Below are positions 43,312-52,856 of a DNA stretch of 64,000 bases, one piece after another. Position numbers and translations under genes: made by a program. The first letter of the stretch is position 1; every line of letters starts with the position of its first letter. This stretch comes from Chitinophaga polysaccharea (lineage in GTDB: Bacteria; Bacteroidota; Bacteroidia; Chitinophagales; Chitinophagaceae). Location of the stretch: positions 20,325 to 84,324 of the forward strand of contig NZ_VIWO01000016.1 in the NCBI RefSeq assembly GCF_007829335.1, given 5' to 3'. The notes below the pieces were generated by a model that saw only the letters and a list, made by a program, of their open reading frames with translations, was not told the origin of the DNA and did no database searches.

Positions 43312-44901
43312 CTACAGGAACAACTTATTCCGGAAAGGAATATCGTGGTCATATACATCCGGTGCTATATGTAAAGCATCATCTTCTTCCCAGGCGGTAA
43401 AATAGGTGATAATCACCGGTACCGGGTGTTTTACGGCCACATAGGTTTGCTTACCGCTGTCCATCGCCGCCGTAATCTTTTCGGTGGTCCACTCCGGCGA
43501 ATTTTCCAATACAAACTGTGCCATCTTCATCGGGTCTTTCAATCGGATACAACCATGGCTGTAGGTCCGGATATCGTGGTTAAACAAGCTCTTCTCCGGC
43601 GTATCATGGAAGTAAATATTATAGCTATTGGGGAAGAGAAATTTTACCCGGCCCAACGCGTTATGCGGTCCCGGCAACTGCCTGATAACAGGCAACCCGT
43701 TTTGATGCCCCACTATTTCCATATGCTTCGACGCCAGGTAACCCGGGCGCCGGTTCATGCCCGGCAATATCTCTTTTCTTATAATACTGCGTGGAATATT
43801 CCAATAAGGACTAAACACCACCTGGCTCAGCCAACCTGAAAACATGGTAGTGCTGTGCCCTTCCTTTCCAACGATAATATCGATGTCGAAAAGTTTCTGG
43901 CTGCCTTCTACCACATGCAGTTTAAAAGCGGGGATGTTAACCAGTATCAGCTTTCCCTGATCTGCTGCAGGCATCCATTTCATTCTTTCCATGTTGATCA
44001 GCAGCTGCTGCAGCCGCGCTTGCGCAGATACATTCAGCTCCTTGATAATGGTATCATTCAATACCCCATTTTCCGTGTAACCATGATGGTTACGAAAGGT
44101 ATTTACCGCCGTTTCCAGGTCATCGTTAAACAAAGCACTGCTATCATTATCTGTCAGCTCCCCGGTAATGGCTAATCGTTTTTTTAACAACCGGATATCG
44201 GGAGAAGATTGACCTTTGCGGTATCCTTTACCAGCCTGAGGCAATGTATCCCAGCCTCCATCACGCACATATCCCATATAAGTTTTGAGCGGCGCTTTCA
44301 TAGGCGCTACTGCCGGAAATAAATGGTCATTTGTTTTCAACAGGGAGTCAGCCAGCTGCATCACTTCATAACGTTGGGCGGGCACCATATGCTCTATTTG
44401 GTCTACACTACCGCCTCTTTTCCTGAAATAAGTTATCAATCGCACCGTTAGCTGCAATTCAAGATGGGTCATTTCAGGATTATTGGCGGTGATCACCAGG
44501 CTGTCTTCCGTTTTTAGCCCATCTAAACGGATATCGATGGCTTTGCTGCTACCTGTATCCTTGCTATAACTGTATAAGCTCTGAAAAGCTGAGGCCTGTT
44601 CAGTAGGCCCTCTGCTATCCAGCCAGGCAAACTCATAATTACGGGTATTGTAAAAACTTCGCAGCCGGTTAGCCATATGGCTGTCCAAGTGCTTTTGCTG
44701 AATAAATTTTTCTACTGCCATACTATCCAGGAACAGATCGTTGTAGGCATTTGCGGGAGTAATCCCCCTGTTACGGGGACTAATCGTATCTTCTTCTTGG
44801 GATTCCGGGGACGACGAGGCACCGGGGGAGGAAGGTCCCTTGCAGGCGGCCACAATAAGACAAGCCAGCAACACTTTCAAAATTTGCCTTTCCATAATCA
44901 T
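43312..44901 (-). CDS. L,D-transpeptidase, YcbB-like lipoprotein
   Basis: A 529-residue protein starting near ATG 44901 (ATG 44895 also possible; the TTG at 44913 is less likely). The lipobox is VAAC followed by KGPSS. A peptidoglycan-binding-like region (about 235-310; SSPDIRLLKKRL) precedes the YkuD catalytic domain with TYSHGCIRLKDP, whose Cys is the nucleophile and His lies in SHGC. The insertion and order resemble E. coli YcbB (LdtD). It makes 3-3 crosslinks at the outer side of the inner membrane or in the outer-membrane-facing periplasm. Convergent with the smaller transpeptidase gene. Confidence 0.9.
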   Translation of the reverse strand: MIMERQILKVLLACLIVAACKGPSSPGASSSPESQEEDTISPRNRGITPANAYNDLFLDSMAVEKFIQQKHLDSHMANRLRSFYNTRNYEFAWLDSRGPTEQASAFQSLYSYSKDTGSSKAIDIRLDGLKTEDSLVITANNPEMTHLELQLTVRLITYFRKRGGSVDQIEHMVPAQRYEVMQLADSLLKTNDHLFPAVAPMKAPLKTYMGYVRDGGWDTLPQAGKGYRKGQSSPDIRLLKKRLAITGELTDNDSSALFNDDLETAVNTFRNHHGYTENGVLNDTIIKELNVSAQARLQQLLINMERMKWMPAADQGKLILVNIPAFKLHVVEGSQKLFDIDIIVGKEGHSTTMFSGWLSQVVFSPYWNIPRSIIRKEILPGMNRRPGYLASKHMEIVGHQNGLPVIRQLPGPHNALGRVKFLFPNSYNIYFHDTPEKSLFNHDIRTYSHGCIRLKDPMKMAQFVLENSPEWTTEKITAAMDSGKQTYVAVKHPVPVIITYFTAWEEDDALHIAPDVYDHDIPFRNKLFL

Positions 44902-45004
44902 ATCAGTTAGCAAAATAAAAGCCGGTTGCCGGATACCGCACCACAGCTAAAAAACAACCTATCACGTGGTCTACCGGGAACAAATTGTCCATATACCTCA
45001 ACAA

Positions 45005-45043
45005 AAAGTCCCCCTTCCCGGTTCAGGGCGGGAGAAGGACTTT
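45005..45043 (-). terminator. Terminator after the GPA-repeat lipoprotein gene
   Basis: An imperfect hairpin (outer AAAGTCC 45005-45011 with GGACTTT 45037-45043, GC-rich interior) is followed on the minus strand by TTTTTG. It lies 26 nt beyond the stop at 45069. Confidence 0.6.
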
Positions 45044-45068
45044 ACATCGTTGTGATTTTTATCTGTAC

Positions 45069-45638
45069 TTAGTCTTTCAGGCCATAAAATTTCTTCACAG
45101 AAGCATAATTCTTCCAGTCTACCCCATTGGCGCTGCGCGCCGCTGTAGCTCCGGGCACCAGCACATACCGGAACAGGTTAATAGGACTATCTCCCGTATG
45201 AATGGAACCTCCGCTCAGATCTATGTTTGAAACAATATAGATACTCCCTTTCTCTGCCTGGTAGGTGATATACATATTGTTATCTACGTAAGGTACCGGC
45301 ACTATATACGGCTTGGAAGTGGAATCGAAATTAAAATAAACATTTACCAGCCCCTTATTGAGTATATCATCCGTGAGCTTGGGGGCATCAATAATGGCAA
45401 AAAAACCAGTCTTGGTGGCTACACCATTGTTATCCCGGATGGAATCAAATGCTAAAGGTTCCCAGGCCGAATAGGTAATGCCTGCAGCATCAGCACCGGC
45501 AGGACCAGCGGGACCGGCTGGGCCGGCAGGACCAGCAGGACCAGCAGGGCCTTGAGAACCATCTTTAGAACAGGCCACAAAAGCAAGTATCATAGCCAGT
45601 GAAAGTAACCAGTACAGGTGACAGTTAGAACGTTTCAT
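45069..45638 (-). CDS. Lipoprotein with collagen-like Gly-Pro-Ala repeats
   Basis: A 189-residue lipoprotein. The lipobox is FVAC (Cys23) followed by SKDGSQ. Residues about 30-48 are six to seven tandem GPA triplets, a collagen-like spacer, ending in GADAAG. The C-terminal 140 residues form an unrecognised beta-rich domain (NVYFNFDSTSKPYIVPVPY). Such GPA-spaced lipoproteins are recurrent in Chitinophaga-like genomes; the spacer may project the domain from the cell surface (inference). It is a single-gene unit ending at a terminator. Confidence 0.75.
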   Translation of the reverse strand: MKRSNCHLYWLLSLAMILAFVACSKDGSQGPAGPAGPAGPAGPAGPAGADAAGITYSAWEPLAFDSIRDNNGVATKTGFFAIIDAPKLTDDILNKGLVNVYFNFDSTSKPYIVPVPYVDNNMYITYQAEKGSIYIVSNIDLSGGSIHTGDSPINLFRYVLVPGATAARSANGVDWKNYASVKKFYGLKD

Positions 45639-45840
45639 AAAAAGCGATTTTGGATGATTTAATGAATAGGTAATTTGAGTTGAGGCTTAGACAGATTCGG
45701 GATCACCAACACATAAGTCAATATACAAAAAAACAAATAACAAAAATCTTATAATTTAGTTCAAACCAATACCTGAAAAAATAAGGGAATACCTGGTTAT
45801 CCAGGTACTCCCTCACTACAAAATATATCGCTTAGTAATA

Positions 45841-48378
45841 CTATATCCTTCCCATTACAGGATCACTATACGTTTCCTTACCCGTTTCTACGCGGCCTGC
45901 ATATCGCTGCTCAAAAAGGCGGCTGTTGGCTATTTTTACCGAGAAGTCATACCAGCCGTGGCTCTTAGACAGATCCACGATTAACACGGCTTCCGTTTTA
46001 GCTGCTACTGTTTTCTTCAGCGCACCTTTATGATAACCCAGGTCAGTGATAACTGCTGTTGCTGCTTTAGCCCCGCGGTTCATTAACTTCACCTCTACAT
46101 TACCGGTTAGTTTCCGGCTGTTGGTAAAACTACGCTGATAACCCACCTGTATTTCCACCTGGGGATCATTGGCATCACCGGCAAACTCACGGAAAAATCC
46201 ATTAGGCCCGTATACCCTCAGGTGATAGTGCGCATCTTCAAAGGACGACAACGGCCAGTTATCCGTTAACTTATCGCCCGCCTTTACGCCATAGGACCAC
46301 GTCCGCACCGGCTCCATTGTTTGCGTGGCTTCCTGTAGGTATTTCCCGGGGACGTATACGTTAAATGGCGATCCGGCTGCCTGTTGGGCAAATACTTTGT
46401 TGGCTGCCTCAAACCCAATTTCAAAATGCTGTTTATCGGCGCTCAGTTTGCCATTTACATATAACTCATACGGCAACGCATTGGCCACACGGATCCCTTT
46501 TTCCTGCTGGGCCATCCACTCAGACCTCGCCGGGTTTTGATTAATCTGCGCCACCTCTGCCGCCGTCAAAGCCTTAAAGCCATCCGGCAGCTTCTTAAAC
46601 CTGGCGTTATGCACCATTTCTATAAACTCATTCCTTTCCGGGAATGGTACATGTATCTTTTCGCCATTAAACGGACGGAATACGGAGGTAAGATCTCCGC
46701 AAACAGCCCGGCGCCAGGCGGAAATATTCGTTTCTCTTATGGCCTTGCCTGTTTTATGCTGCAGGAAATGCTCCATAAACTGCAGGATGGAAGTATGATC
46801 ACATACTTCGGAATTAACATACCCGCCCCTGCTCCAGGGAGAAGCAATGACCAACGGTACCCGGTATCCCAATCCAATCGGGCTTTCCCTGACTTCATCC
46901 GGCCGCAGGTATTTCTTGGCTTGCTCTTCCTCCCGGGTTACATACTCAATACCAGTGTCAATCCCTTCAGACACCAGGCCGGTACCAGGCTTGTGAGGCG
47001 CTACAAAAGGAGGTACGTGGTCAAAGTAACCATCATTTTCATCGTAACATAAAATGAAAATGGTCTTTTTCCATATCTCTTCCTTTCTAGTTAATATATC
47101 CAGTACTTCCGATACATACCAGGCGCCGTACCAGGGCGAACCGGGATGGTCTGAAAACTCGCCCGGCGCTACCAGCCAGGATACGGTAGGCAGTTTACCC
47201 TCGTTCACATCTGTTCTGAACTGGTGCAGGATATCCCCCTTCGGTACCTGTACTGTTCTCTCTTTATCCCCATCCTTATAGGTAAGTGTTTCCAGCTCGT
47301 GATAGTCGGGGTCGTTAATATTGGTGGTAAACGCTTTATTATGCAATTGCTGCGCCCTGGGCGACAACTTCGCAAAATTGGCGGCGGTAAACTGTTCCGC
47401 ATCCTTCTTTGCTTTTTCCAGACCAGCCTGTAGCTGGGTAAGTTGTTTTTGCAACTTGGTAGCCTCCTCACCAGACGTGGTTTTCAGCCTGGCTTCTGTT
47501 TCCGCTATTTTTCCCGGGAGCTCTTTTACTTGCCGTTGCAGGTAAGCAATATGTCCTGCAGCAAAACGTACATTGAACGCAGTAAACCATTCTATTGGGT
47601 TGTCGGTAAAGTTAGCTAGCATGCCATCTTTCTCTCCCTCCAATCCCGCTGCACTAATTTCATTCTGATAGATCCTCCAGGAAATGCCATTATCTTCCAA
47701 ACGCTCAGGGAAAGTAGTCCAATGCGCTTCGCTGCCGTAATCCACATCCTCATTCCATACATTGGCTTTGGAGGAAGCATTTTGCTCATCACGCAGGGTG
47801 CCTGTCCATAAATAAAGCCTGTTGGGCGTTGTACCGGTTAAGGAAGAACAGAAATTCTGATCACATACGGTAAAAGCATCGGCCAGGGAATAATAGAAAG
47901 GAATATCTTCCCGGTTATAATACCCCAGGGTGAGCGGCATCGGCGACCAATCCTTGTTGCCTGATTTCTTTACCAGCAGCCACTTATCATACTTTCCATT
48001 GTTGCGGGCATCTACCTGGTTGCCCCAGGAATGCGGTAAACTGCTCATCCAGGTGGCTTTGGTATCTTTCAGGTTTAAACGGAAAGGAGCAAAGGTTTCA
48101 TTCTTCTCATTACTTTGCAGCCACACCAGGTTCTTATTGGGCAACTGTATAGCCCGTGGATCATTGTAGCCACGTACTCCTCTCAGGGAACCATAACAGT
48201 GGTCAAAGGAGCGGTTTTCCTGCATCAGTATCACAATATGTTCTGCATCCAGGAAAGTACTTCCAGGCCTGGGGTCTATGGCCATCGCCCGCTGAATAGA
48301 AGCTGGCAAGGCGCTAAATACGCCAGCAGCACCAGATAGCAACGCTGCCTTCTTAATAAAATCTCTTCTGTTATCCAT
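45841..48378 (-). CDS. Phosphocholine-preferring phospholipase C, Tat-exported
   Basis: An 845-residue enzyme. A twin-arginine signal (NRRDFIKKAAL) ends near residue 34. The acid-phosphatase-like catalytic domain has MQENRSFDHCYGSLRGVRG (metal-binding Glu53/Asn54 region), SLTGTTPNRLYLWTG and YDENDGYFDHVPP. Family enzymes hydrolyse phosphatidylcholine and sphingomyelin. A coiled-coil insertion (about residues 272-332: QVKELPGKI, TEARLKTT and further Lys/Glu/Gln heptads) precedes the last catalytic segment. Two C-terminal DUF756-type beta domains follow (about 640-845). It stands alone on the minus strand. Confidence 0.9.
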   Translation of the reverse strand: MDNRRDFIKKAALLSGAAGVFSALPASIQRAMAIDPRPGSTFLDAEHIVILMQENRSFDHCYGSLRGVRGYNDPRAIQLPNKNLVWLQSNEKNETFAPFRLNLKDTKATWMSSLPHSWGNQVDARNNGKYDKWLLVKKSGNKDWSPMPLTLGYYNREDIPFYYSLADAFTVCDQNFCSSLTGTTPNRLYLWTGTLRDEQNASSKANVWNEDVDYGSEAHWTTFPERLEDNGISWRIYQNEISAAGLEGEKDGMLANFTDNPIEWFTAFNVRFAAGHIAYLQRQVKELPGKIAETEARLKTTSGEEATKLQKQLTQLQAGLEKAKKDAEQFTAANFAKLSPRAQQLHNKAFTTNINDPDYHELETLTYKDGDKERTVQVPKGDILHQFRTDVNEGKLPTVSWLVAPGEFSDHPGSPWYGAWYVSEVLDILTRKEEIWKKTIFILCYDENDGYFDHVPPFVAPHKPGTGLVSEGIDTGIEYVTREEEQAKKYLRPDEVRESPIGLGYRVPLVIASPWSRGGYVNSEVCDHTSILQFMEHFLQHKTGKAIRETNISAWRRAVCGDLTSVFRPFNGEKIHVPFPERNEFIEMVHNARFKKLPDGFKALTAAEVAQINQNPARSEWMAQQEKGIRVANALPYELYVNGKLSADKQHFEIGFEAANKVFAQQAAGSPFNVYVPGKYLQEATQTMEPVRTWSYGVKAGDKLTDNWPLSSFEDAHYHLRVYGPNGFFREFAGDANDPQVEIQVGYQRSFTNSRKLTGNVEVKLMNRGAKAATAVITDLGYHKGALKKTVAAKTEAVLIVDLSKSHGWYDFSVKIANSRLFEQRYAGRVETGKETYSDPVMGRI

Positions 48379-48461
48379 TAATAGTTGATTTTTTCATGTA
48401 CACTGATAAAGGGATCCATCAAAAGCGGAAAATAATAAAAAATCCGGGCTATCTGCAACTA

Positions 48462-49142
48462 TCAATGAGGAGTGGTAGTTATGTTATTGTTATGGCCTTT
48501 CCTGAAAAGTTTTTTAATAAACGTCGTATAGGCAGTGGCGTAGTTCAGTTGCACCAAAAATATGAAACTCACACTCACCACGGGGAAGATAATACCAATA
48601 AGCGCGCCGCCTGCGTACAGCAGCTGCGCATGTACAATGCGCCGCAACATGGCCCTGCTCACGGCAGCCCCCTGTTCTCCTTTTGCGCTTACCAAACCAC
48701 TCACGTAGGCACAATGCCAGTGAATATAGAGGATGAGTCCCAACATGAAAATATTGACCCAATATAAACCAATGGCCACCTTAGCTTGAAGGTGCTCGCT
48801 GAGATATGCAGTGGTAAAGGGCAACAACGACACAAAGGCCAGGAAAAATACCGACAACCAGGTAAGGCGCCGGTCCGTTTTTTCAATATAAGTGAGTTGC
48901 GCCGACTGCCCCACCCAAAAGATACCCATCGTCATAAAACCCACGAAGTAGGTGCCAATCTTAGGCCCCAGGGCCAGCAACTCTTTCAGCAATTCCTTTT
49001 CCGATTGCAGGGCATTGGCCACCGGTACTTTCAGATCCAATACCAGCAAAGTCATAGCAATAGCAAATACGCCGTCGCTAAGGGCTTCAATGCGCTGTAC
49101 CCGTTGTCCGGCCAACTGATTATATACGACTGGTGCGCTCAT
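48462..49142 (-). CDS. TMEM175-like potassium channel family protein
   Basis: A 226-residue membrane protein with about six TM helices. The first carries the family signature RIEALSDGVFAIAMTLLVLDL; in TMEM175 the corresponding SDxxF motif lines the potassium pore. The predicted monomer would assemble as a tetramer. The second helix pair and the His/Asn-rich tail (GHNNNITTTPH) are not informative. It is transcribed on the minus strand, separated from the lipoprotein gene by a strong terminator. Confidence 0.85.
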   Translation of the reverse strand: MSAPVVYNQLAGQRVQRIEALSDGVFAIAMTLLVLDLKVPVANALQSEKELLKELLALGPKIGTYFVGFMTMGIFWVGQSAQLTYIEKTDRRLTWLSVFFLAFVSLLPFTTAYLSEHLQAKVAIGLYWVNIFMLGLILYIHWHCAYVSGLVSAKGEQGAAVSRAMLRRIVHAQLLYAGGALIGIIFPVVSVSFIFLVQLNYATAYTTFIKKLFRKGHNNNITTTPH

Positions 49143-49173
49143 AAAGGGGATTTATTGCAAACATAATAAAAAA

Positions 49174-49195
49174 GGCCCCTGCTTTCGCAGGAGCC
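49174..49195 (-). terminator. Intrinsic terminator after the small lipoprotein gene
   Basis: A GGC-x-CCTGC stem pairs with GCAGG-x-GCC around a TTTC loop (49174-49195), with a following T-run on the minus strand. It ends the transcript of the gene stopping at 49234. Confidence 0.75.
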
Positions 49196-49233
49196 CTGTA
49201 TATGTATGTTGAGAAATGGTAAAGCTACCGATT

Positions 49234-49653
49234 CTAGTTAACGCCAACTGAAGGTATTAATACGATCTTTATCCACACTGCAGTAGCTGGTTTAACAGAA
49301 GCAGCACCGTTAATACCTTTAATATCTACTTCCAGTTTAGCGTCATCGTGAATGACAAAGTAAGACTGGTTGTTATATACCTGCGGCAATAATTCATATG
49401 ACTGCGGTGTTTGGCCATTGGCACTAAACCGCGCCATAGATACGATCACACCATCTGTTTTGCTTACTCCATTCAACTCAGGCGTTTTAATAACATAATA
49501 GTAGATACCGGTGCTATTATCATATCCCCAGGCATCCGGCGTTATTTGGTATAAAATAGTTTGATTTGGAATGACGATTTCAGTGGTTTTCTTGGTGCAA
49601 CCAGGTAAAATGAAACCCAGCAGGAGCAACGGAAGGTAAAGCCATGTTTTCAT
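49234..49653 (-). CDS. Small hypothetical lipoprotein (139 aa)
   Basis: A 139-residue protein starting at ATG 49653, where a clear signal MKTWLYLPLLLLGFILPGC gives Cys19 as the lipidated residue. A longer ORF to 49749 is not used. The mature part is beta-rich (TILYQITPDAWGYDN; SYELLPQVYNNQSYFVIHDD) with no recognised domain. It resembles many single-copy Bacteroidota surface lipoproteins. It is expressed with a downstream terminator and is not part of the sigma/FecR operon upstream. Confidence 0.65.
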   Translation of the reverse strand: MKTWLYLPLLLLGFILPGCTKKTTEIVIPNQTILYQITPDAWGYDNSTGIYYYVIKTPELNGVSKTDGVIVSMARFSANGQTPQSYELLPQVYNNQSYFVIHDDAKLEVDIKGINGAASVKPATAVWIKIVLIPSVGVN

Positions 49654-49812
49654 AAATGATGCGTTTAGCAGATTTTCTCCAAATACAATGCCATAAAAGA
49701 AGCCTGACAGGGAATTTCTATTCTTTTCGCCCCCCTGCCTGAGCTCCACAAAAGCGCCATCATGCAGTCTGCGTGCAGTTACTGGTAAGTGTAATTATAA
49801 TAATCATCCGCT

Positions 49813-49847
49813 TCAATAGCTTTTTGCCTTCCGCTTTAAGCTTTCTG
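49813..49847. repeat. Second copy of the dispersed repeat seen at 30457-30494
   Basis: This 35-base stretch matches 31 of 35 bases of 30460-30494, all substitutions or near-transitions. It lies between the small lipoprotein gene and the 3' end of the surface-repeat gene, again intergenic. No left-arm partner is obvious here, so it is a partial or degenerate copy. Confidence 0.6.
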
Positions 49848-49851
49848 CGCG

Positions 49852-50997
49852 CTACAACGTTACCTGTATCCCACCGGCAGCGCCAATATATCCTCCATGG
49901 AACCGATTGCGGCTCACATCTTCCGACCAGATATAATGACTGACTAAATCTCGGCCAACATCATGTTTAGTGCTCACGAAATTGAAAGTAGGACCGGCAA
50001 ATATTTCAACCCGGTTACCAAAGCGGTAGGCAGGGAAAATGCCCACCGTTTGACGATGATAATAGCCTTTCTTAAAATCTGTCAATACCGTATTCAATGC
50101 CTCTCCATTGATCCGGAAATGCGCCGTCAATGGCAAATGTGCACCTATACCACCCTGCAGAGCGTATAGTGGATTGGGATTATCCTTCAGGTTATATCCC
50201 ACGCCCAGTATGCCATACAAAACACGACCACCGGATTTAAAAGCAGCAATAGTGGTCATGGTTTCATCGATCGATACACTCACCTGCTTTTCGCCTCCTT
50301 TCACAATATTTACCAATCCAATAGGATACTCGCTACTATCTGCAATATTGATAACACCCGCTACCTGTACACCTTTCACCTTCTTCGCAATATTGATAAA
50401 CCCGGCGATCTGGTGTTGTACCGTATCTGCTTTATTGAGGAAACCAGCTACCTGTACCGCCGCTTTATCTTTGACGATATTGGAAAATCCGGCTAACTGC
50501 GCCTGGGAATTATTTTGCGCCGTATTCATGAAACCGGCCAACTGCGTACCATTCACCTCCTTAGCTCCCAGGTTGGCAAAGCCGGCACCCTGGAAACCAT
50601 TTACATTACCGTCGATCAAATTTAGGAATCCTGCCAATGTTGCGCCACCCGCATTGCCTTTTACATGGTTCATAAAACCTGCAATGGTAGCGGCGTGGTA
50701 AGTAGTACCAATATGATTGGAAAAACAACCGATCTGCACACCGGTAGCCTGCTCTTTAATAATATTGGAAATACCGGAAATGGCTACTCCTGTTTCTGCT
50801 TTAGATAAACCGGCAATAATATGCAAAGAAAAATGATTGGTATAGGCGGCCGCATTTTTCCCATTGCTGCTCAGGGGATATACCAACCCGATATGCGCAG
50901 GGCTGGTCAGTGGCGTTTGTGCAAAACTATCGCTGGCAAAAGAAAAAAGGGCAATGATTAAATAAATAATCCTGCTGTGGGAATAAATTGTTCTCAT
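49852..50997 (-). CDS. Surface-repeat protein (about ten 14-16-residue repeats)
   Basis: A 381-residue exported protein (signal ending SFAQ). Residues about 70-240 hold roughly ten tandem units of 14-16 residues with consensus (G)xQ(L/V)AGFxN, for example GTQLAGFMN, AQLAGFSN, AVQVAGFLN and GVQVAGVIN. This resembles the LA_2272-type surface repeat family (recalled, not searched). A C-terminal beta-rich, barrel-like domain (about 250-381; IFAGPTFNF) is shared with the larger STN-repeat protein encoded immediately upstream. It is the last gene of the sigma/FecR cluster. Confidence 0.78.
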   Translation of the reverse strand: MRTIYSHSRIIYLIIALFSFASDSFAQTPLTSPAHIGLVYPLSSNGKNAAAYTNHFSLHIIAGLSKAETGVAISGISNIIKEQATGVQIGCFSNHIGTTYHAATIAGFMNHVKGNAGGATLAGFLNLIDGNVNGFQGAGFANLGAKEVNGTQLAGFMNTAQNNSQAQLAGFSNIVKDKAAVQVAGFLNKADTVQHQIAGFINIAKKVKGVQVAGVINIADSSEYPIGLVNIVKGGEKQVSVSIDETMTTIAAFKSGGRVLYGILGVGYNLKDNPNPLYALQGGIGAHLPLTAHFRINGEALNTVLTDFKKGYYHRQTVGIFPAYRFGNRVEIFAGPTFNFVSTKHDVGRDLVSHYIWSEDVSRNRFHGGYIGAAGGIQVTL

Positions 50998-51071
50998 ACT
51001 ATGTTTGTTATTACGTACAGTATAACGACACGTTGAGGAACTTCTACCCCTATATAAAATCCGGTAAAAAA

Positions 51072-52841
51072 TTAAAAGATACTGATACCTGCGTGCCAGC
51101 CCAACCAGCGGTTATCCACCTGCATATAATGATAGGTGGACGATACTTTATTTTCCTTGCCATTTTCTCCCACCATAAACGTAGGTCCGGCAAACAAACT
51201 AACACCTTTCGCCAACTGCACATTGATGGCCGGTTGGAGCGTGTACAGCTCGGATTTATAATTCCAGCTGCCCTGGAATAAATTCTGCAAAGTAACTTCT
51301 GTGGTTAGCGACCATACTTTATTGAAAGGAATTCTTTTACCAATACCGTATCCAATGGCCCAGCGATGATAGGGACCGGGTTGATACCCGCCCAGCAAAA
51401 TGCTGTATAGCTTGCTGCCACCGGTTTTCCAGGCCACATTTAAAGGCAATAGGTCAGTACTGTACAGGGCTACTTTCTTATATCCTTTCCGTACAATATT
51501 AACGATCCCGATGCTATATCCATTTACGGTGTCTGCAATGTTCACCAGGCCTATCTGTACGCCATCTACCCGCCTTGCATAGTTAAACAGGCTGCCTATC
51601 TGTACGCCCTTCATCACGCCGCGGTTAATATTACCGGCGCCAGCTACCTGCACACCGTCCGCATCCTGACGATTATAGTTGGTTATACCACTCACCTGTA
51701 CGCCTCCCATGTTACCGCCGTTGTAATTATGTATACCGGCTACCTGCCATCCATTCATGTCTTGCCGTACAATACCGATCACACCCTGTACCTGTGCGCC
51801 TGTCATATTTTTATACACCTGGCCCACTACACCAGATACCTGTACTCCCCGCATACTTCCTTCTATAATATTGCTCAGCCCTGATGCCTGTACACCCTTC
51901 ATGGAATCCAGCACATTGTTGTGAACACCTGCCAGCTGTACGCCATGGGTTTTACCACCTACAATGTTGAAAATACCCGCTACCTGTACATACTGCATGT
52001 CGTGCTTTACGATATTGAAAATACTGCCTACCTCCAATCCATCCACCCCTGCAGCATAACCACCCAATAGGTTAAACGAAAATTTATTTACTACCTGTCC
52101 GCTCATTCTTCCGTGGGAACCCAGGCCCGGCGTAAGCGAAAACTGGTAAGGCTTGTCGGCGAAGAAGGCGCCAATGTTTAAACTGGTTAATTTCTGCCGG
52201 GAAGATAGAAACACTTTACCAAACCATCTTTTCTCCACCTGGTGGCCGGTGATATCTACTGTTTTGAGCTGATAGGTAGTGGGCGAAATACGCACTTCCA
52301 CGTCTTGGTCACGACCGGTATTCAATAACAGCGAGGTATCTGCATACAGGTCCTTACTAACGCTGATGGCTGCGGTAGGATATTTATCCTTTAACCGCAG
52401 CCGGAAATAACCATCGTTGTTGGTAAGTGTTGAAATGAGTTGCGTTCGTTCGTACACGCTGGCATTGGGTAGTCGCTGCCCCGTACTTTTGTCCGTTACC
52501 ACACCCGTGACCAGGTAGTAGTTTTGTCCGGTCGTTTTCTTCAAAAGAATAATATAATTACCGGATTCTTTGTAGATATAGTCCCCATCCAACAAAAGAT
52601 CTAACACCTGCCTCACGGTCTTATCCGTTGCCGATATACTCACCAGGCTATCCTGTGGCAACACCGTTGTCAGGTACGAAAAATAAAAATGTCCCTGTTT
52701 ACTGATGGTGGTCAATACTTCGGCCAGCGGGCGGTCTTTCACATTAATACGCACGGTCTTATTCAATAAGCCCTGGGCACCGGCTGTAAGCGACAACATG
52801 CAAACAACGAACAAGGTTAGCAATGACTTGGATAGTGGCAT
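51072..52841 (-). CDS. STN / carboxypeptidase-regulatory domain protein with surface repeats
   Basis: A 589-residue protein with signal (ending AGAQ). Residues about 30-100 form an STN domain (VRINVKDRPLAEVLTTI). A carboxypeptidase D regulatory-like domain follows at about 110-190 (VVTDKSTGQRLPNASVY; NDGYFRL). Residues about 225-430 contain around twelve 16-residue repeats with consensus GVQVAGxxN (HGVQLAGVHN, RGVQVSGVVG, DGVQVAGAGN). The last 130 residues are a barrel-like domain homologous to the neighbour. STN plus regulatory domains normally front SusC-type TonB receptors. The plug and receptor barrel are missing here, so it is not a standard receptor. Confidence 0.8.
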   Translation of the reverse strand: MPLSKSLLTLFVVCMLSLTAGAQGLLNKTVRINVKDRPLAEVLTTISKQGHFYFSYLTTVLPQDSLVSISATDKTVRQVLDLLLDGDYIYKESGNYIILLKKTTGQNYYLVTGVVTDKSTGQRLPNASVYERTQLISTLTNNDGYFRLRLKDKYPTAAISVSKDLYADTSLLLNTGRDQDVEVRISPTTYQLKTVDITGHQVEKRWFGKVFLSSRQKLTSLNIGAFFADKPYQFSLTPGLGSHGRMSGQVVNKFSFNLLGGYAAGVDGLEVGSIFNIVKHDMQYVQVAGIFNIVGGKTHGVQLAGVHNNVLDSMKGVQASGLSNIIEGSMRGVQVSGVVGQVYKNMTGAQVQGVIGIVRQDMNGWQVAGIHNYNGGNMGGVQVSGITNYNRQDADGVQVAGAGNINRGVMKGVQIGSLFNYARRVDGVQIGLVNIADTVNGYSIGIVNIVRKGYKKVALYSTDLLPLNVAWKTGGSKLYSILLGGYQPGPYHRWAIGYGIGKRIPFNKVWSLTTEVTLQNLFQGSWNYKSELYTLQPAINVQLAKGVSLFAGPTFMVGENGKENKVSSTYHYMQVDNRWLGWHAGISIF

Positions 52842-52856
52842 ACAATACGGCGGCTA

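Noticed and set aside
45477..45552. GPA-coding tract considered as a DNA repeat or microsatellite
   Set aside because: It is a short protein-level collagen-like repeat inside a lipoprotein gene, with no sign of an independent DNA element.
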